The notes: a model not told the origin generated them from the letters alone. A stretch of 64,000 nt of DNA from Labrys wisconsinensis (GCF_030814995.1 NZ_JAUSVX010000006.1:62001-126000); one strand, 5' to 3'; positions 17,072-26,394 are shown, numbered from the stretch's first letter. Program-made: numbers and translations.

Positions 17072-17614
17072 TCAGGCCGCCGTCCCGTCGTCGAAGCGAT
17101 ATTCGAGGTGGATGTCCCGCGGCTCGAGGGCGAACAGGTCCGGATCGGGCGTGGCCGCGAGCGTGCAGCCGCGGCGGCGATAGAAGTCGACGGTCGCCTG
17201 GCTCTCGGTCGCGGAGACATAGAGCCCGGCGGCGCCCCGCGCGCGGGCTGCGCGCAGGCACAGCCCGAACAGCTCGACCCCGAGGCCGCGCCCGCGGCAG
17301 GCGCTGCCGACATGCAGGAACATCAGCTGCAGGAGATCGCGGGAGGAGCCGCGCCCCAGCGTGTCCAGCACGGCGGCGCCGGCCAGCGCCGCTCCGTCGA
17401 AGGCGCCGAAGAAGGCTCCGCCCCGATCGTGGCAGGCCAGGAGCAGGGGCGTGTAGGCCTCGGGCTCGCCCGGCGGCCAGCCCCGCACGTCGTGGTGCTC
17501 GGGCGTGAGCACCAGGCGGCCCTCGCGCAGGACATAGATCGCATCGATGATCTCGGAACGGTCGATGGCCCAGAGCGTCCCGACCTCGTCGCGTCGCAGG
17601 AGGCGGATCTGCAT
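17072..17614 (-). CDS. GNAT family N-acetyltransferase
   Basis: This 180-residue GNAT-fold enzyme has the acetyl-CoA loop motif CRGRGLGVELF (Q/RxxGxG type) near residue 108 and a C-terminal SATESQATVDFYRRRGC strand-helix unit. The substrate is unknown. It is transcribed toward the rcn-like operon but separated from it, and is probably monocistronic. Confidence 0.88.
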   Translation of the reverse strand: MQIRLLRRDEVGTLWAIDRSEIIDAIYVLREGRLVLTPEHHDVRGWPPGEPEAYTPLLLACHDRGGAFFGAFDGAALAGAAVLDTLGRGSSRDLLQLMFLHVGSACRGRGLGVELFGLCLRAARARGAAGLYVSATESQATVDFYRRRGCTLAATPDPDLFALEPRDIHLEYRFDDGTAA

Positions 17615-17706
17615 GGTCGGGCTCCCCGGGGCGCGGCGCCGGTCCGATCCGCCGCCTCACCCGGGACATGCCCCAACCCGGCCTCGAGGGGAAGCCCGAG
17701 CCCCGT

Positions 17707-18309
17707 TCACGCCATCCGGTCGAGCGCCTGCTGGGCCTCCGGCCCGGGCGCGTAGGGGCGCTCCTGCGGCAGCAGGGCGCGGGCCTCCTCGAGCCGCCCG
17801 GCCGAGACATGGGCATGGACGGCATGCGCGAGCGGCGTGACGTCGGTGATCGCCCGGATCCAGCCGTCGACATAGCGACCGACCGATTCGCCGCCGAGAC
17901 CGATCTGGATCGCCCGATGGTCGAGCGCCTGCAGATGCAGGTCGCGCTCGGGGTCCCACTGGATCCGCACCGGCGAGCGCTCCTTCATGCGCTCCCATTC
18001 GTCGTGCGTCATCGACGCCGGCGGCCTGCTCGGGCAGCTGTTCGCCAGCGCCCAGGCGAAACCCTCCCGGCTGATGTCGATGGCGAGGATGCGGTGCTGG
18101 TTCTTGTCCTTGAAGCCCCACCCGGCCCGATACATCATCCACAGGAAGGATGGCTTGATCCAGGTCATGCGCGTCCGGCTGAACGGCGGCGAGACGAAGG
18201 TGCCGCGCGCCAGCGCCGTGTCGGCGATCTCGTCGCGATAGGCCTGGTAGACCCGGATGGTGTGGGCGTCGTGGACGGCGCGGATCTGCCGTTGCGGGAT
18301 CTGTCTCAT
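17707..18309 (-). CDS. DUF4291 protein in the NrtR-like module
   Basis: This 200-residue protein matches DUF4291 throughout: an N-terminal RQIRAVHDAHTIRVYQAY, a central MTWIKPSFLWMMYRAGWG, LAIDISREGFAWAL, and QIGLGGESVGRYVDGWI near residue 135. The biochemical function of DUF4291 is unknown. It starts 44 bp after the Nudix-like regulator on the same strand, so the two form an operon. The regulatory link suggests nucleotide or ADP-ribose-related metabolism, which is inference. ATG at 18309 was chosen because homology begins there. Confidence 0.85.
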   Translation of the reverse strand: MRQIPQRQIRAVHDAHTIRVYQAYRDEIADTALARGTFVSPPFSRTRMTWIKPSFLWMMYRAGWGFKDKNQHRILAIDISREGFAWALANSCPSRPPASMTHDEWERMKERSPVRIQWDPERDLHLQALDHRAIQIGLGGESVGRYVDGWIRAITDVTPLAHAVHAHVSAGRLEEARALLPQERPYAPGPEAQQALDRMA

Positions 18310-18353
18310 GTCGGTCTCGGTTCCTGGCGGCGGAGCGTGGGCCCGGCGCGCGC

Positions 18354-19013
18354 TCACACCATGCGGTTGAATTCCTGCAGCGCCTCCTGCCGCAGCCGGT
18401 AGAGCCGGGCCGGCCGGTCGCTCGCCCGGCTGAAGGCGCCGGCGACCGGCTCGATCACCTGCAATTCGTCGATCTTGCGGCGGAAGGCGCTGTCGTTGAG
18501 GGCCATGCCGAGCACCACCTCGTAGATCTCCCGGAGCTGGGGCAGGGTGAAGTGCTCGGGCAGCAGGAAGGCCGGCAGCGAGGACCAGGCGCCCTTGTTG
18601 CGCAGCCGGCGCACGCCGGCGGCGACGATCCGCTCGTGATCGAAGGGCAGAGGCGGAATGGCCTCGACCGGGACGATCTCGCTGCCGCGCTCCAGCACCG
18701 GCGCCAGCCGGGCCTCCGGCACCAGCGCGTAATAGGCCACCGAGGCCGACCAGCCGCGCGGGTCGCGCCCGGGCCCCGAGAAGGTCGCGAGCTGCTCCAG
18801 GAACAGGCCGGCGAGGCCGGCCTTGTCCCGCAGCACCCGCCCCGCCGTCGCCAGCGTGTCCGCATCCTCGTCGACATGGACATAGCCGCCGATCAGGGCC
18901 GGCCGCCCGGCGAAGGGCTCGCGGTCGCGGCGCTGCAGGGCCACGCAGAGGTCGCTGCCGCGAATGGTGAACAGCACGACGTCGACGGTGAGGATCGGGC
19001 GGATCTCGTCCAT
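18354..19013 (-). CDS. NrtR-like regulator: degenerate Nudix domain plus winged helix
   Basis: This 219-residue protein has an N-terminal Nudix fold (to about residue 135) and a C-terminal winged-helix domain (FTLPQLREIYEVVLG...AFRRKIDEL). The Nudix box region (residues 42-68) keeps glycines but replaces catalytic acidic residues: the REUxEE segment reads RVLRDK. That degeneracy is typical of NrtR repressors, which sense ADP-ribose or related nucleotides rather than hydrolyse them. It sits divergently from the vWA/PurA-like genes, the usual position for a regulator. Confidence 0.85.
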   Translation of the reverse strand: MDEIRPILTVDVVLFTIRGSDLCVALQRRDREPFAGRPALIGGYVHVDEDADTLATAGRVLRDKAGLAGLFLEQLATFSGPGRDPRGWSASVAYYALVPEARLAPVLERGSEIVPVEAIPPLPFDHERIVAAGVRRLRNKGAWSSLPAFLLPEHFTLPQLREIYEVVLGMALNDSAFRRKIDELQVIEPVAGAFSRASDRPARLYRLRQEALQEFNRMV

Positions 19014-19030
19014 GCCCCGACCTTAGAGTG

Positions 19031-19070
19031 TCGATGTGCAAAAAGCAACTTGCAATATGCAAATTACAAT
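19031..19070. promoter_or_regulatory. Candidate operator of the NrtR-like regulator
   Basis: The 94-bp divergent spacer contains an AT-rich array: TGCAAAAAGCA, then the palindrome TTGCA-ATA-TGCAA (19050-19062), then TGCAAATTACAA. TGCAA units recur in both orientations at roughly helical spacing, unlike the surrounding GC-rich DNA. Location between regulator and target operon suggests the binding site. Confidence 0.55.
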
Positions 19071-19107
19071 GATAGAGAAGACCATCGATGCAGCACAGGA
19101 GGATGCC

Positions 19108-20013
19108 ATGGGACATGGACGCTGGGACGCCAATTCATGGGCGGGCTATGCCGCCCGCCATGCCGGCCGCGCCGCGCACGAGATCTTCAACGCCAGGCAG
19201 ATGAACCCCGCCTTCGATCCCGCCCGGATCGTCCTGCGCGAATCCTGCGACAGCGCCGAGAATCCGGCCTCGACCGCCATCATCCTGGCGAGCGACGTCA
19301 CCGGCTCGATGGGGCGGATCGCCGAGGTGATGATCCGCTCGGGCCTCGACACCACCATGCGTGAGATCTACGCCCGCAAGCCGGTCTCCGATCCGCATGT
19401 GATGGTGATGGCGGTGGGCGACGCCGAATGCGACCGCGCGCCGCTGCAGGCCACCCAGTTCGAGGCCGACATCCGCCTGGCGGAGCAGCTCGCCGGCCTG
19501 TGGATCGAGAGCGGCGGCGGCGGCAATGGCGGCGAGAGCTACCATCTGCCCTGGTACTTCGCCGCCACGCGCACCCGTACCGACTGCTTCGCCAGGCGCG
19601 GGCGCAAGGGCTATCTCTTCACCATCGGCGACGAGCCGATCCTCGGCGGCATCACGCCGCCCAATCTGCGGCGCGTGTTCGGCGACGAGGTGCGGCGGGG
19701 CCTGAGCTCGATGGAGCTGCTGGCGATGGCGCAGCAGAGCTACGAGGTGTTCCACATCCTCCTGACGAATGTCGGCTACGCGACGTCGCGCCTGGACGAG
19801 GTGTTGGCGACCTGGCAGCCCCTGCTCGGCGAGCGGGTGATCCGCTGCGACGACCACGAGCGCATCGCCGAGGTGATCGTCTCGGCCATCCAGGTGGCCG
19901 AGGGCGCCGACTGGACCTCCGTGGCGCAGTCCTGGTCGGGGACGACCGCCGCCACCGTCGCCAGGGCCGTCCAGGCCCTGAAGGCGCCGCCACTCGCCTG
20001 GTGGGACAGGTAG
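19108..20013 (+). CDS. Hypothetical protein with a vWA-like MIDAS motif
   Basis: This 301-residue protein has no signal peptide or membrane segment. Residues 56-68 (AIILASDVTGSMG) form a MIDAS-type DxTGS motif after a hydrophobic strand, characteristic of von Willebrand A folds. Later segments include GGGGNGGESYHLPWYF (about 132-147), a Gly-rich loop, and YLFTIGDEPILGG (about 167-179). Such soluble vWA proteins often assemble with ATPases, but no MoxR-type ATPase is adjacent. The start follows CAGGAGG. Ten bases separate it from the PurA-like gene. I do not recognise a named family. Confidence 0.75.
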   Translation: MGHGRWDANSWAGYAARHAGRAAHEIFNARQMNPAFDPARIVLRESCDSAENPASTAIILASDVTGSMGRIAEVMIRSGLDTTMREIYARKPVSDPHVMVMAVGDAECDRAPLQATQFEADIRLAEQLAGLWIESGGGGNGGESYHLPWYFAATRTRTDCFARRGRKGYLFTIGDEPILGGITPPNLRRVFGDEVRRGLSSMELLAMAQQSYEVFHILLTNVGYATSRLDEVLATWQPLLGERVIRCDDHERIAEVIVSAIQVAEGADWTSVAQSWSGTTAATVARAVQALKAPPLAWWDR

Positions 20014-20023
20014 GCGCTTGGCC

Positions 20024-21202
20024 ATGCCCATCACCGCAGAGGTCGTGATCGGTGCCGGCTACGGCGACGAAGGCAAGGGCCTCCTCACCGATGCCCTGGC
20101 CGCCCCCCTGGGCGCCGACGCCGCCGTCATCCGCTTCAACGGCGGCGCCCAGGCCGGCCACACCGTGCAGGCGCCGGACGGGCGGCGCCACGTGTTCCAT
20201 CACGTCGGCAGCGGCGCCCTGGCCGGGGCGCGCAGCTTCCTGTCGCGCTTCTTCGTCGCCAACCCGATCCTGCTGCGCGAGGAGCTGGCCGTGCTGGCGG
20301 GGCTCGGCGTTCGCCCGCTCATGGCGATCGATCCGGCGGCCCCGGTGACGCTGCCCTTCGACATGATGCTGAACCAGATGGCCGAGCGGGCGCGGGGCGA
20401 GCGCCGCCACGGCTCCTGTGGCCTCGGCTTCGGCGAGACGCTCGAGCGCAGCCGGCACGAGGCCCTGCGGGTGGTCGCGGCCGATCTCGCCCGCGCCGGC
20501 CTGCGCGAGCGCCTCGAGCATGTCAGGCGCGCCTGGCTGCCGCAGCGCCTCGCCGCCCTCGGCCTGGAGCCGGCGGCCGAGGATGCGGCCCTGCTGGCGG
20601 ACGAGCGCATCCTCGAGCGCTGGCTGGAGGATGCGGCGATCTTCGCCGATGCCGTCCCGGTCATGACCATCGACGCCGTGCCCGGCCGCATCGTCTTCGA
20701 GGGGGCGCAGGGCCTGATGCTCGACCAGGACCGCGGCGCCTTTCCCTTCGTCACCCGTTCCAACACCGGGCTGCGCAACGTCGTCGCCCTGGCGCGGGAG
20801 GCCGGCATCGACGGTCTCGACGTCACCTATGTCACCCGCGCCTATGTCACCCGCCACGGCGCCGGCCCGCTCGCCCACGAATTGTCCGGCGCGCCCTGGC
20901 CGGATGCGACCAACCTGCCCAATCCCTGGCAGGGCACGCTGCGCTACGGCACGCTCGACCTCGACGTGCTGCACCGGGCCGTCGCCGCCGATCTCGGCGA
21001 TGCCGGCGGCCTCGCCGTCACGCCGCGCCTTGCGGTGACCTGCCTCGACCAGGTCGGCCCGGCCGTCGACTTCGTCGAAGGCGGCGTGCGGAGCTCCGCG
21101 GCGCCGGAGGCGCTGGCGCGCCGCCTCGCCGCGCGCCTCGGCGCCGCCTCCGTGCTCGCCGGCCGCGGCCCGACGCGGGCGGACCTCGCCCCGGTCGGCT
21201 GA
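20024..21202 (+). CDS. Divergent adenylosuccinate synthetase-like protein (PurA paralogue)
   Basis: This 392-residue protein (E. coli PurA has 432) keeps the P-loop GYGDEGKG (13-19, catalytic Asp15), GGAQAGHT (40-47, catalytic His46), [10 protein letters not shown] (225-234) and a C-terminal GPTRADL. Three substrate regions differ. TTGRGIGP is SCGLGFGE (131-138), the Arg-rich aspartate loop TTGRRRRTG is PWQGTLRYG (301-309), and guanine-recognising TKLD is TCLD (339-342). It therefore probably ligates a different acceptor or amine, or uses another nucleotide. The ATG at 20024 was preferred over TTG at 20018. It is co-operonic with the vWA gene. Confidence 0.88.
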   Translation: MPITAEVVIGAGYGDEGKGLLTDALAAPLGADAAVIRFNGGAQAGHTVQAPDGRRHVFHHVGSGALAGARSFLSRFFVANPILLREELAVLAGLGVRPLMAIDPAAPVTLPFDMMLNQMAERARGERRHGSCGLGFGETLERSRHEALRVVAADLARAGLRERLEHVRRAWLPQRLAALGLEPAAEDAALLADERILERWLEDAAIFADAVPVMTIDAVPGRIVFEGAQGLMLDQDRGAFPFVTRSNTGLRNVVALAREAGIDGLDVTYVTRAYVTRHGAGPLAHELSGAPWPDATNLPNPWQGTLRYGTLDLDVLHRAVAADLGDAGGLAVTPRLAVTCLDQVGPAVDFVEGGVRSSAAPEALARRLAARLGAASVLAGRGPTRADLAPVG

Positions 21203-21303
21203 CGGCCGGCATTTTCGCCGGACCCACCAAATATTTACCTTGCTCGGGCAGAAGAGGGCACCGGCCGCAGCCGGCCCTCCCGCGATCCCGGCAAGGCCCC
21301 GCG

Positions 21304-23325
21304 ATGACCCTGAGCATCGGCCGCAAGCTCGGCCTCTCCTCCGCCCTCGGCATCCTGCTCCTGGCCGGAATGATGGCGGCCCAGTTCCATCTCAACCGCA
21401 CCATCCTCGACACCCATGCCCAGAGCATCGCGCAGGAGAAGATGCGCGCCGCCGCGGCCGGCGGCGCGGCCGGCCTGCGCGGGGCGCGCGCTGCCGGCCT
21501 CGACGTGCTGCTGGCGCGGAACACGGCCGCGCTGAAGCAGGCCTCCGCCGCCTTCGACGCCGACGCCGCCCGCGCCGACGCCGCCTTCGCGGCCGGCGCG
21601 GCGAGCGCCGCGGATCCGGCCAGCGCCGATCGGTTCGCCCGGCTGAAGGCGCTGCTCGGCGACTATCGTGCCACCCTGGCGGCGATCGCCGCCGACCAGG
21701 AGACCATCCTCACCCTCGGCGAGAAGCACCGGGCGCTCGAGGCGGCCTGGGACGAGAATTTCCAGGCCGTGATGCTCAACGTCCAGATCTTCGGGGCGAG
21801 CGCCGACAAGGACATCCCGGCCAGGCTCGCTGCCGCCAACGCCCTGGCGGCCCAGGCACGCATCGCCTTCTGGCGCTATCTCACCACCGGCGAGCAGGCG
21901 CTGCAGGCCAAGCTCGAGGGCTATGTCGACGGCGCGGCGACCCAGCTCGCCGACGTCAAGGCGCTCGACAAGGACGGGGTGTTCGCCGAGCAGCTCGATC
22001 CCCTGATCAAGGCCGCGGCCGACCTGAAGCCGGTGATCGCCGGCGCCGTGGCGGCGCGGCAGGACCAGGACGGCCTAGACGCCGGCAAGGCGCTGCCGAC
22101 CATGGCGGCGGCGGACAAGCTGATCGGCGAGACGCTCTCGGCATCGGAGGCGAGCGCCGCGGCGGCCGTCGAGGCCACGGTCGAGGCCATCACCGCGGCC
22201 GGCCGCATCGCGCTCGGCGTCGGCGCCCTGGTCATGCTCGTGCTCGTCGGCTCGGCGCTGATGGCGATGCTGTCGGTCGCCCGGCCGCTCAGGCGGATCG
22301 CCGACGTGCTGCTGCGGCTCGGCCGGGGCGAGCGCGACATGGCCATCCCCTATGCCGGGCGCAGCGACGAGGTCGGCCGCACCGCGCAGGCCGCCGAGAC
22401 CTTCCGCCGCAACCTCGTCGAGGTCGAGCGCCTGCAGGCCGAGCGCAGGCAGGCCGAGGCGCACCTCGCCGCCGAGCGCAGCGAAGCGATGCGCCTGCTG
22501 GCCGACGCCTTCGAGACCTCCGTCGGCGGCGTGGTCGCGACCGTGTCGAGCGCGGCGGGCCGGCTCGAATCCTCCTCGCGCGCCCTGACCGGGACGGCGG
22601 AAGGCACGGCGATGCAGAGCTCGGCCGCGACCCGCGTCTCGGACGAGGCGGCCGCCCATGTCCAGACCGTGGCGGCTGCGGCCGAGGAGCTCTCCGCCTC
22701 GGTCGACGAAATCGGCCGCCAGGTCGAACGCTCGGCCCGCATCGCGGCCGAGGCCGAGCGCGAGACCGGCGCCACCAGCCAGAAGGTGAAGGCGCTCGCC
22801 GCCGCGGCCGAGGGCATCGGCGACATCGTCAACCTCATCACCTCCATCGCCGGCCAGACCAACCTCCTGGCCCTCAACGCCACCATCGAGGCGGCCCGGG
22901 CCGGGGTGGCCGGGCGCGGCTTCGCTGTCGTTGCGAGCGAGGTCAAGATGCTGGCGGACCAGACCGGCCGGGCGACGCAGGAGATCGCCCAGCGCATCGG
23001 CGCCATCCAGGCCATGACCGGCGAGGGCGTCGCGGCGATCGGCGCCATCGCCGCCATCATCCGCGAGATCAGCGCGATCTCGGAGTCCATCGCCTCGGCG
23101 GTGACGCAGCAGGGCGCGGCGGCGAGCGAGATCGCCCAGAGCGTGCAGCAGGCCGCAGCCGGCACGGCGGAGGTGAATCGCAGCATCGCCGATGTGGCGC
23201 AGGCCGCCGCCGCTTCCAAGACCGAGGCGGCGGCGCTCTCCGCCTCGGCCGAGGACCTCGCCGGCCAGTCGGCCGTGCTGAGCTCGGAGATGGCGCGCTT
23301 CCTCGCCACCGTGCGCGCCGCCTGA
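21304..23325 (+). CDS. Methyl-accepting chemotaxis protein
   Basis: This 673-residue receptor has a first membrane helix (about 8-27), a helical periplasmic sensor of about 270 residues rich in Ala, and a second helix (about 297-322). A HAMP domain ([18 protein letters not shown]...) and a cytoplasmic signalling domain with the hairpin tip [20 protein letters not shown] (residues 515-535) follow. The ligand is unknown. No CheR-binding NWETF pentapeptide is present at the C-terminus and no che genes are nearby. Confidence 0.95.
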   Translation: MTLSIGRKLGLSSALGILLLAGMMAAQFHLNRTILDTHAQSIAQEKMRAAAAGGAAGLRGARAAGLDVLLARNTAALKQASAAFDADAARADAAFAAGAASAADPASADRFARLKALLGDYRATLAAIAADQETILTLGEKHRALEAAWDENFQAVMLNVQIFGASADKDIPARLAAANALAAQARIAFWRYLTTGEQALQAKLEGYVDGAATQLADVKALDKDGVFAEQLDPLIKAAADLKPVIAGAVAARQDQDGLDAGKALPTMAAADKLIGETLSASEASAAAAVEATVEAITAAGRIALGVGALVMLVLVGSALMAMLSVARPLRRIADVLLRLGRGERDMAIPYAGRSDEVGRTAQAAETFRRNLVEVERLQAERRQAEAHLAAERSEAMRLLADAFETSVGGVVATVSSAAGRLESSSRALTGTAEGTAMQSSAATRVSDEAAAHVQTVAAAAEELSASVDEIGRQVERSARIAAEAERETGATSQKVKALAAAAEGIGDIVNLITSIAGQTNLLALNATIEAARAGVAGRGFAVVASEVKMLADQTGRATQEIAQRIGAIQAMTGEGVAAIGAIAAIIREISAISESIASAVTQQGAAASEIAQSVQQAAAGTAEVNRSIADVAQAAAASKTEAAALSASAEDLAGQSAVLSSEMARFLATVRAA

Positions 23326-23327
23326 GG

Positions 23328-23430
23328 CCAGAGCAAAGCGCGTTTCGGCGGAAACGCTGCCTTGCTCTGGCCTTTTGTTTCGACGCGTCTTTGCGATGCT
23401 TGGCGATTCCGCCAAGTCGCAAAACACTTT
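23328..23430 (-). repeat. Dispersed ~103-bp intergenic repeat, copy 2
   Basis: This is the inverted partner of the element at 12347-12449, starting three bases past the chemoreceptor stop codon. The terminal hairpin arms CCAGAGCAAAG and CCTTGCTCTGG show compensated changes relative to copy 1 (GG/CC exchange in the arms), evidence that base-pairing is maintained. Immediately beyond (23431-23490) lies an AGAGCAAAAACAAAGAGATAG motif of a kind also common in rhizobial spacers. Confidence 0.8.
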
Positions 23431-23490
23431 AGAGCAAAAACAAAGAGATAGGGTGCGGTCGATTCAACTTGAAGCGACGACGCTCCAGCG

Positions 23491-23751
23491 TCAGAGCGCG
23501 AAGCGCACGCCCATCTCGCTGCGCCGGCGCCAGACCACGTGGCACTTGCGGAACGGCTTGCCGGTGCGCGAGAGCTGCAGGATGAATTCGTCGGGCAGCG
23601 GCGTCTCGTCGACCACGTCGAGCCGGGCGCCGGTGTCGGATACGTCGTTCATCATGCACACGATCGGCGGCAGGGCCGGATCGTAGCGCAGCCAGACGGA
23701 ATAGCTGACGGCGCGCCGGCGCGAGCGCCTGCTGTCCCTGGGATCCTTCAT
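23491..23751 (-). CDS. PilZ domain protein
   Basis: This 86-residue single-domain protein has an Arg-rich N-terminus RRSRRRAVSYSVWLRYD, matching the RxxxR c-di-GMP motif, then DVSDTGARL (D/NxSxxG type) and VVWRRRSEMGVRFAL at the end. All elements for c-di-GMP binding seem present. It lies convergent with the chemoreceptor gene; a link to motility is plausible but unproven. Confidence 0.88.
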   Translation of the reverse strand: MKDPRDSRRSRRRAVSYSVWLRYDPALPPIVCMMNDVSDTGARLDVVDETPLPDEFILQLSRTGKPFRKCHVVWRRRSEMGVRFAL

Positions 23752-23850
23752 GGGCCGTCCCGGCCCGTGCCGTCGTCCATGGCCATTCCATGCCTGCGCG
23801 CGCGGCCATTGGCATGCCGCAGCCCCCCGTCCTCTGTGCGCGAGAGCCCG

Positions 23851-24804
23851 TTAATGGGCGCTTAAAGCGCCTCGGCGCGGCCGGGTCAGCATGAGCAGGT
23901 TGCCAACGATCACCAGCACCAGCCCGGCAATGGCCGGCCAGGTCCAGACATAGCCCTCGGCCACCGTCGAGATCGCCAGCGCCACCACCGGGTACATCAC
24001 CGTGGAATAGCCGGTGCGGTCGGCGCCGATGCGCCCGAGCAGGGTCATGTAGGCGGCGAAGGCGAAGACCGAGGAGAAGAGCGCGGACCAGACCAGCGCC
24101 CCGAGATAGCGTGTCGTCGGCTCGATGATGAAGGCCTGGCCGCGCAGCAGGCTGAGCAGGATCAGGAACAGCGTGCCGTAGATCATGCCCCAGGTCGTGG
24201 CCGAGGCCACCGGCACGCCGCGGCGCTGGCCCGACACCGACACCATGGTGCCGAGGCAGAAGGAGAGCGTGCCGGCGACGCCGAGGCCGAGGCCATGCCA
24301 GGCGGCGGCGGTGAACGCGGCGCCGAGCAGCTGCGGCGCGAACATCGCCGCGACGCCGGCAAAGCCCAGCACCGCCGCCGTGACCACGCGCGCGCCCGGC
24401 CGCTCGCCGAAGAACAGCGCCGAGAGCAGGATGTTGAACACCGCGGCGAGCGAGAACACCACGGCGAGCAGGCCCGACGGCGTCGACATGCCGCCATAGT
24501 AGAACAGCAGGAAATTGCTGGAGAACAGGGTGACGCCGAGGACGGCGAAGCGCAGATGCTCGCCGAGGGCGAAGCGGAGCGGCTGGCCGGTCAGCACCGT
24601 CCAGCCGACCATGATCAGGGCCGCGAGGGCGAAGCGCCAGACCAGGGAGACCTCGGGCGCGACCACGCCGAGCTGCAGGTGCAGCGCGATCCAGGACGAG
24701 CCCCACAGCAGCACGATGAGCGTGTAGAGGCCATAGTCGAAGGGGGCGAAGCCGCCGCCTCGGGCGGAGGGGCGTTCGGCCGCGAAGGCTCGCGCTTGGG
24801 ACAT
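23851..24804 (-). CDS. EamA/DMT superfamily transporter
   Basis: The 317-residue protein has about ten helices arranged as two EamA repeats (about residues 22-150 and 165-300). Features include LLWGSSWIALH in the first helix and YMTLLGRIGADRTGYSTVMYPVVAL in the second repeat. Such proteins export amino acids or metabolites; the substrate is unknown. Start 24804 follows AAGGG; the extra 13 codons upstream are unlikely. Confidence 0.9.
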   Translation of the reverse strand: MSQARAFAAERPSARGGGFAPFDYGLYTLIVLLWGSSWIALHLQLGVVAPEVSLVWRFALAALIMVGWTVLTGQPLRFALGEHLRFAVLGVTLFSSNFLLFYYGGMSTPSGLLAVVFSLAAVFNILLSALFFGERPGARVVTAAVLGFAGVAAMFAPQLLGAAFTAAAWHGLGLGVAGTLSFCLGTMVSVSGQRRGVPVASATTWGMIYGTLFLILLSLLRGQAFIIEPTTRYLGALVWSALFSSVFAFAAYMTLLGRIGADRTGYSTVMYPVVALAISTVAEGYVWTWPAIAGLVLVIVGNLLMLTRPRRGALSAH

Positions 24805-24892
24805 GGCGCCCTTATCCCGCGCTCCGGCTGCCGCGTCCAACAACCGATAGGAATGGAAGGGATCGGTTTCGGTTATGCGCGGCGCCGTGCCT

Positions 24893-26263
24893 TCAATAGG
24901 CGTGCTCGTCGAACACCTTGTCGATGTCGCCGTTCCAGGCCCTCTGGTATTTTTCCAGGAGCGCGTCGGCTGACGTCACGCCGCTCGCCACGATCGCGTC
25001 GAGCCCGTCGAGGAAGAACGCCTCGGTCCGCCCCTGCCAGTCGAGGACGTTGCGCGCCTCCAGCCCGGCCCGGGCGATCTTCAGCACCTCGCGCGCCACC
25101 TCGCGCACGGTGCCGGTGCGGAACGGCGTCCTCAGGGCCTGGCGCGAGACGCTGTCGCGCAGCGCCTGGCGTTCGCCCTCGGTCCAGTCCTTGACCAGGT
25201 CCCAGGCGGCGTCGAGCGCGGTCTGGTCGTAGAGCAGGCCGACCCAGAAGGCCGAGAGCGCCGCCAGGCGGCCGGTCGGCCCGGCATCGGCGCCGCGCAT
25301 TTCCAGGTAGCGCTTCAGCCGCACCTCGGGAAACAGCGTGCCGAGATGGTTGGCCCAGTCGGAGATCGTGGCCCGCTCGCCGGGAAGCTGCTCCAGCCGG
25401 CCCGCCAGCAGGTCGCGGAACGAGGCCCCGGCCACGTCGTGATAGGTGTCGCCGCGCTTGACGAAATAGAGCGGCACGTCCAGCGCCCAGTCGACATAGC
25501 GCTCGAAGCCCATGCCGTCCTCGAAGGCGAAGGGCAGCATGCCGGTGCGGTCGAGATCGGTGTGCCGCCACACTTCCGAGCGCATGGAGAGGAAGCCGTT
25601 CGGCCGCCGGTGCTGGAACGGCGAATTGGCGAAGAGTGCCGTCGCCAGCGGCTGCAGCGCCAGCGAGACGCGCAGCTTCTTGACCATGTCCGCCTCGGAG
25701 GCGAAGTCGAGGTTCACCTGGACGGTGGAGGTGCGGTACATCATGTCGAGACCCATGACGCCGACCTTGGGCATGTAGCGCGTCATGATCTCGTAGCGGC
25801 GCTTGGGCATGACCGGCGTCTGCGCCCGCGTCCACACCGGCGACATGCCCAGCGCCAGGAAGCGGATGCCGAGCGGCTCGCCGATCTCGTGCACCTGCGC
25901 CAGATGGGCGTGGATCTCCGAGCAGGTTTCGTGGATCGAGACGAGCGGCGCGCCGGAGAGCTCGAACTGGCCGCCCGGCTCCAGCGAGATGGCGCCGCCG
26001 CCGGTGACGTCGAGCATGCCGATGATGTTCTCGCCTTCCATGATCGGCTCCCAGCCGAGCATGTGGCGCAGGCCCTCCAGCAGGGCGCGGATGCCGTCCG
26101 GCCCCTCATAGGGCACGGGCGCGTGGCCGACGGCGCGGAATGGGAACTTCTCGTGCTCGGTGCCGATGCGGAAGGCGGCTTTCGGCTTCACGCCCTTCTC
26201 GATCCAGGCGACGAGGTCGTCGCGCGAGGAGACGGGCGCTGCATCGGTGACGTCACGAGCCAT
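24893..26263 (-). CDS. gshA: Glutamate-cysteine ligase (alphaproteobacterial/plant type)
   Basis: This 456-residue enzyme has the standard length of the plant-like GCS2 family. Signature stretches are FRIGTEHEKFPF (about 31-42), GGGAISLEPGGQFELSGAP (about 88-106), TCSEIHAHL, and MYRTSTVQVNLDF. It makes gamma-glutamylcysteine, the first step of glutathione synthesis, in the cytoplasm. gshB is not in the window. ATG at 26263 follows AGGACC; another Met eleven codons upstream is possible. Confidence 0.95.
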   Translation of the reverse strand: MARDVTDAAPVSSRDDLVAWIEKGVKPKAAFRIGTEHEKFPFRAVGHAPVPYEGPDGIRALLEGLRHMLGWEPIMEGENIIGMLDVTGGGAISLEPGGQFELSGAPLVSIHETCSEIHAHLAQVHEIGEPLGIRFLALGMSPVWTRAQTPVMPKRRYEIMTRYMPKVGVMGLDMMYRTSTVQVNLDFASEADMVKKLRVSLALQPLATALFANSPFQHRRPNGFLSMRSEVWRHTDLDRTGMLPFAFEDGMGFERYVDWALDVPLYFVKRGDTYHDVAGASFRDLLAGRLEQLPGERATISDWANHLGTLFPEVRLKRYLEMRGADAGPTGRLAALSAFWVGLLYDQTALDAAWDLVKDWTEGERQALRDSVSRQALRTPFRTGTVREVAREVLKIARAGLEARNVLDWQGRTEAFFLDGLDAIVASGVTSADALLEKYQRAWNGDIDKVFDEHAY

Positions 26264-26359
26264 GGAGACAAGGTCCTGCAGAGAGGCGCGGACCATAGAC
26301 ACAGGGGCGCCGCAATTACAATCGGGCGGTGCGCAACCCGCCTCCGCGCCGGACCGCGT

Positions 26360-26388
26360 GGAGCGGCGGACCATGGGCCCGCCGCTCC
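26360..26388 (-). terminator. Hairpin downstream of rlpA copy 1
   Basis: The arms GGAGCGGCGG and CCGCCGCTCC enclose a nine-base loop just after the rlpA stop codon. There is no U-tract, so it may be an RNA-stability structure or a weak terminator separating rlpA from gshA. Confidence 0.4.
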
Positions 26389-26394
26389 GGCCGT

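Noticed and set aside
17707-19116. A 469-residue fused frame joining DUF4291 with the Nudix region
   Set aside because: The upstream half is an out-of-frame reading of the NrtR-like gene. Homology of DUF4291 begins at 18309.
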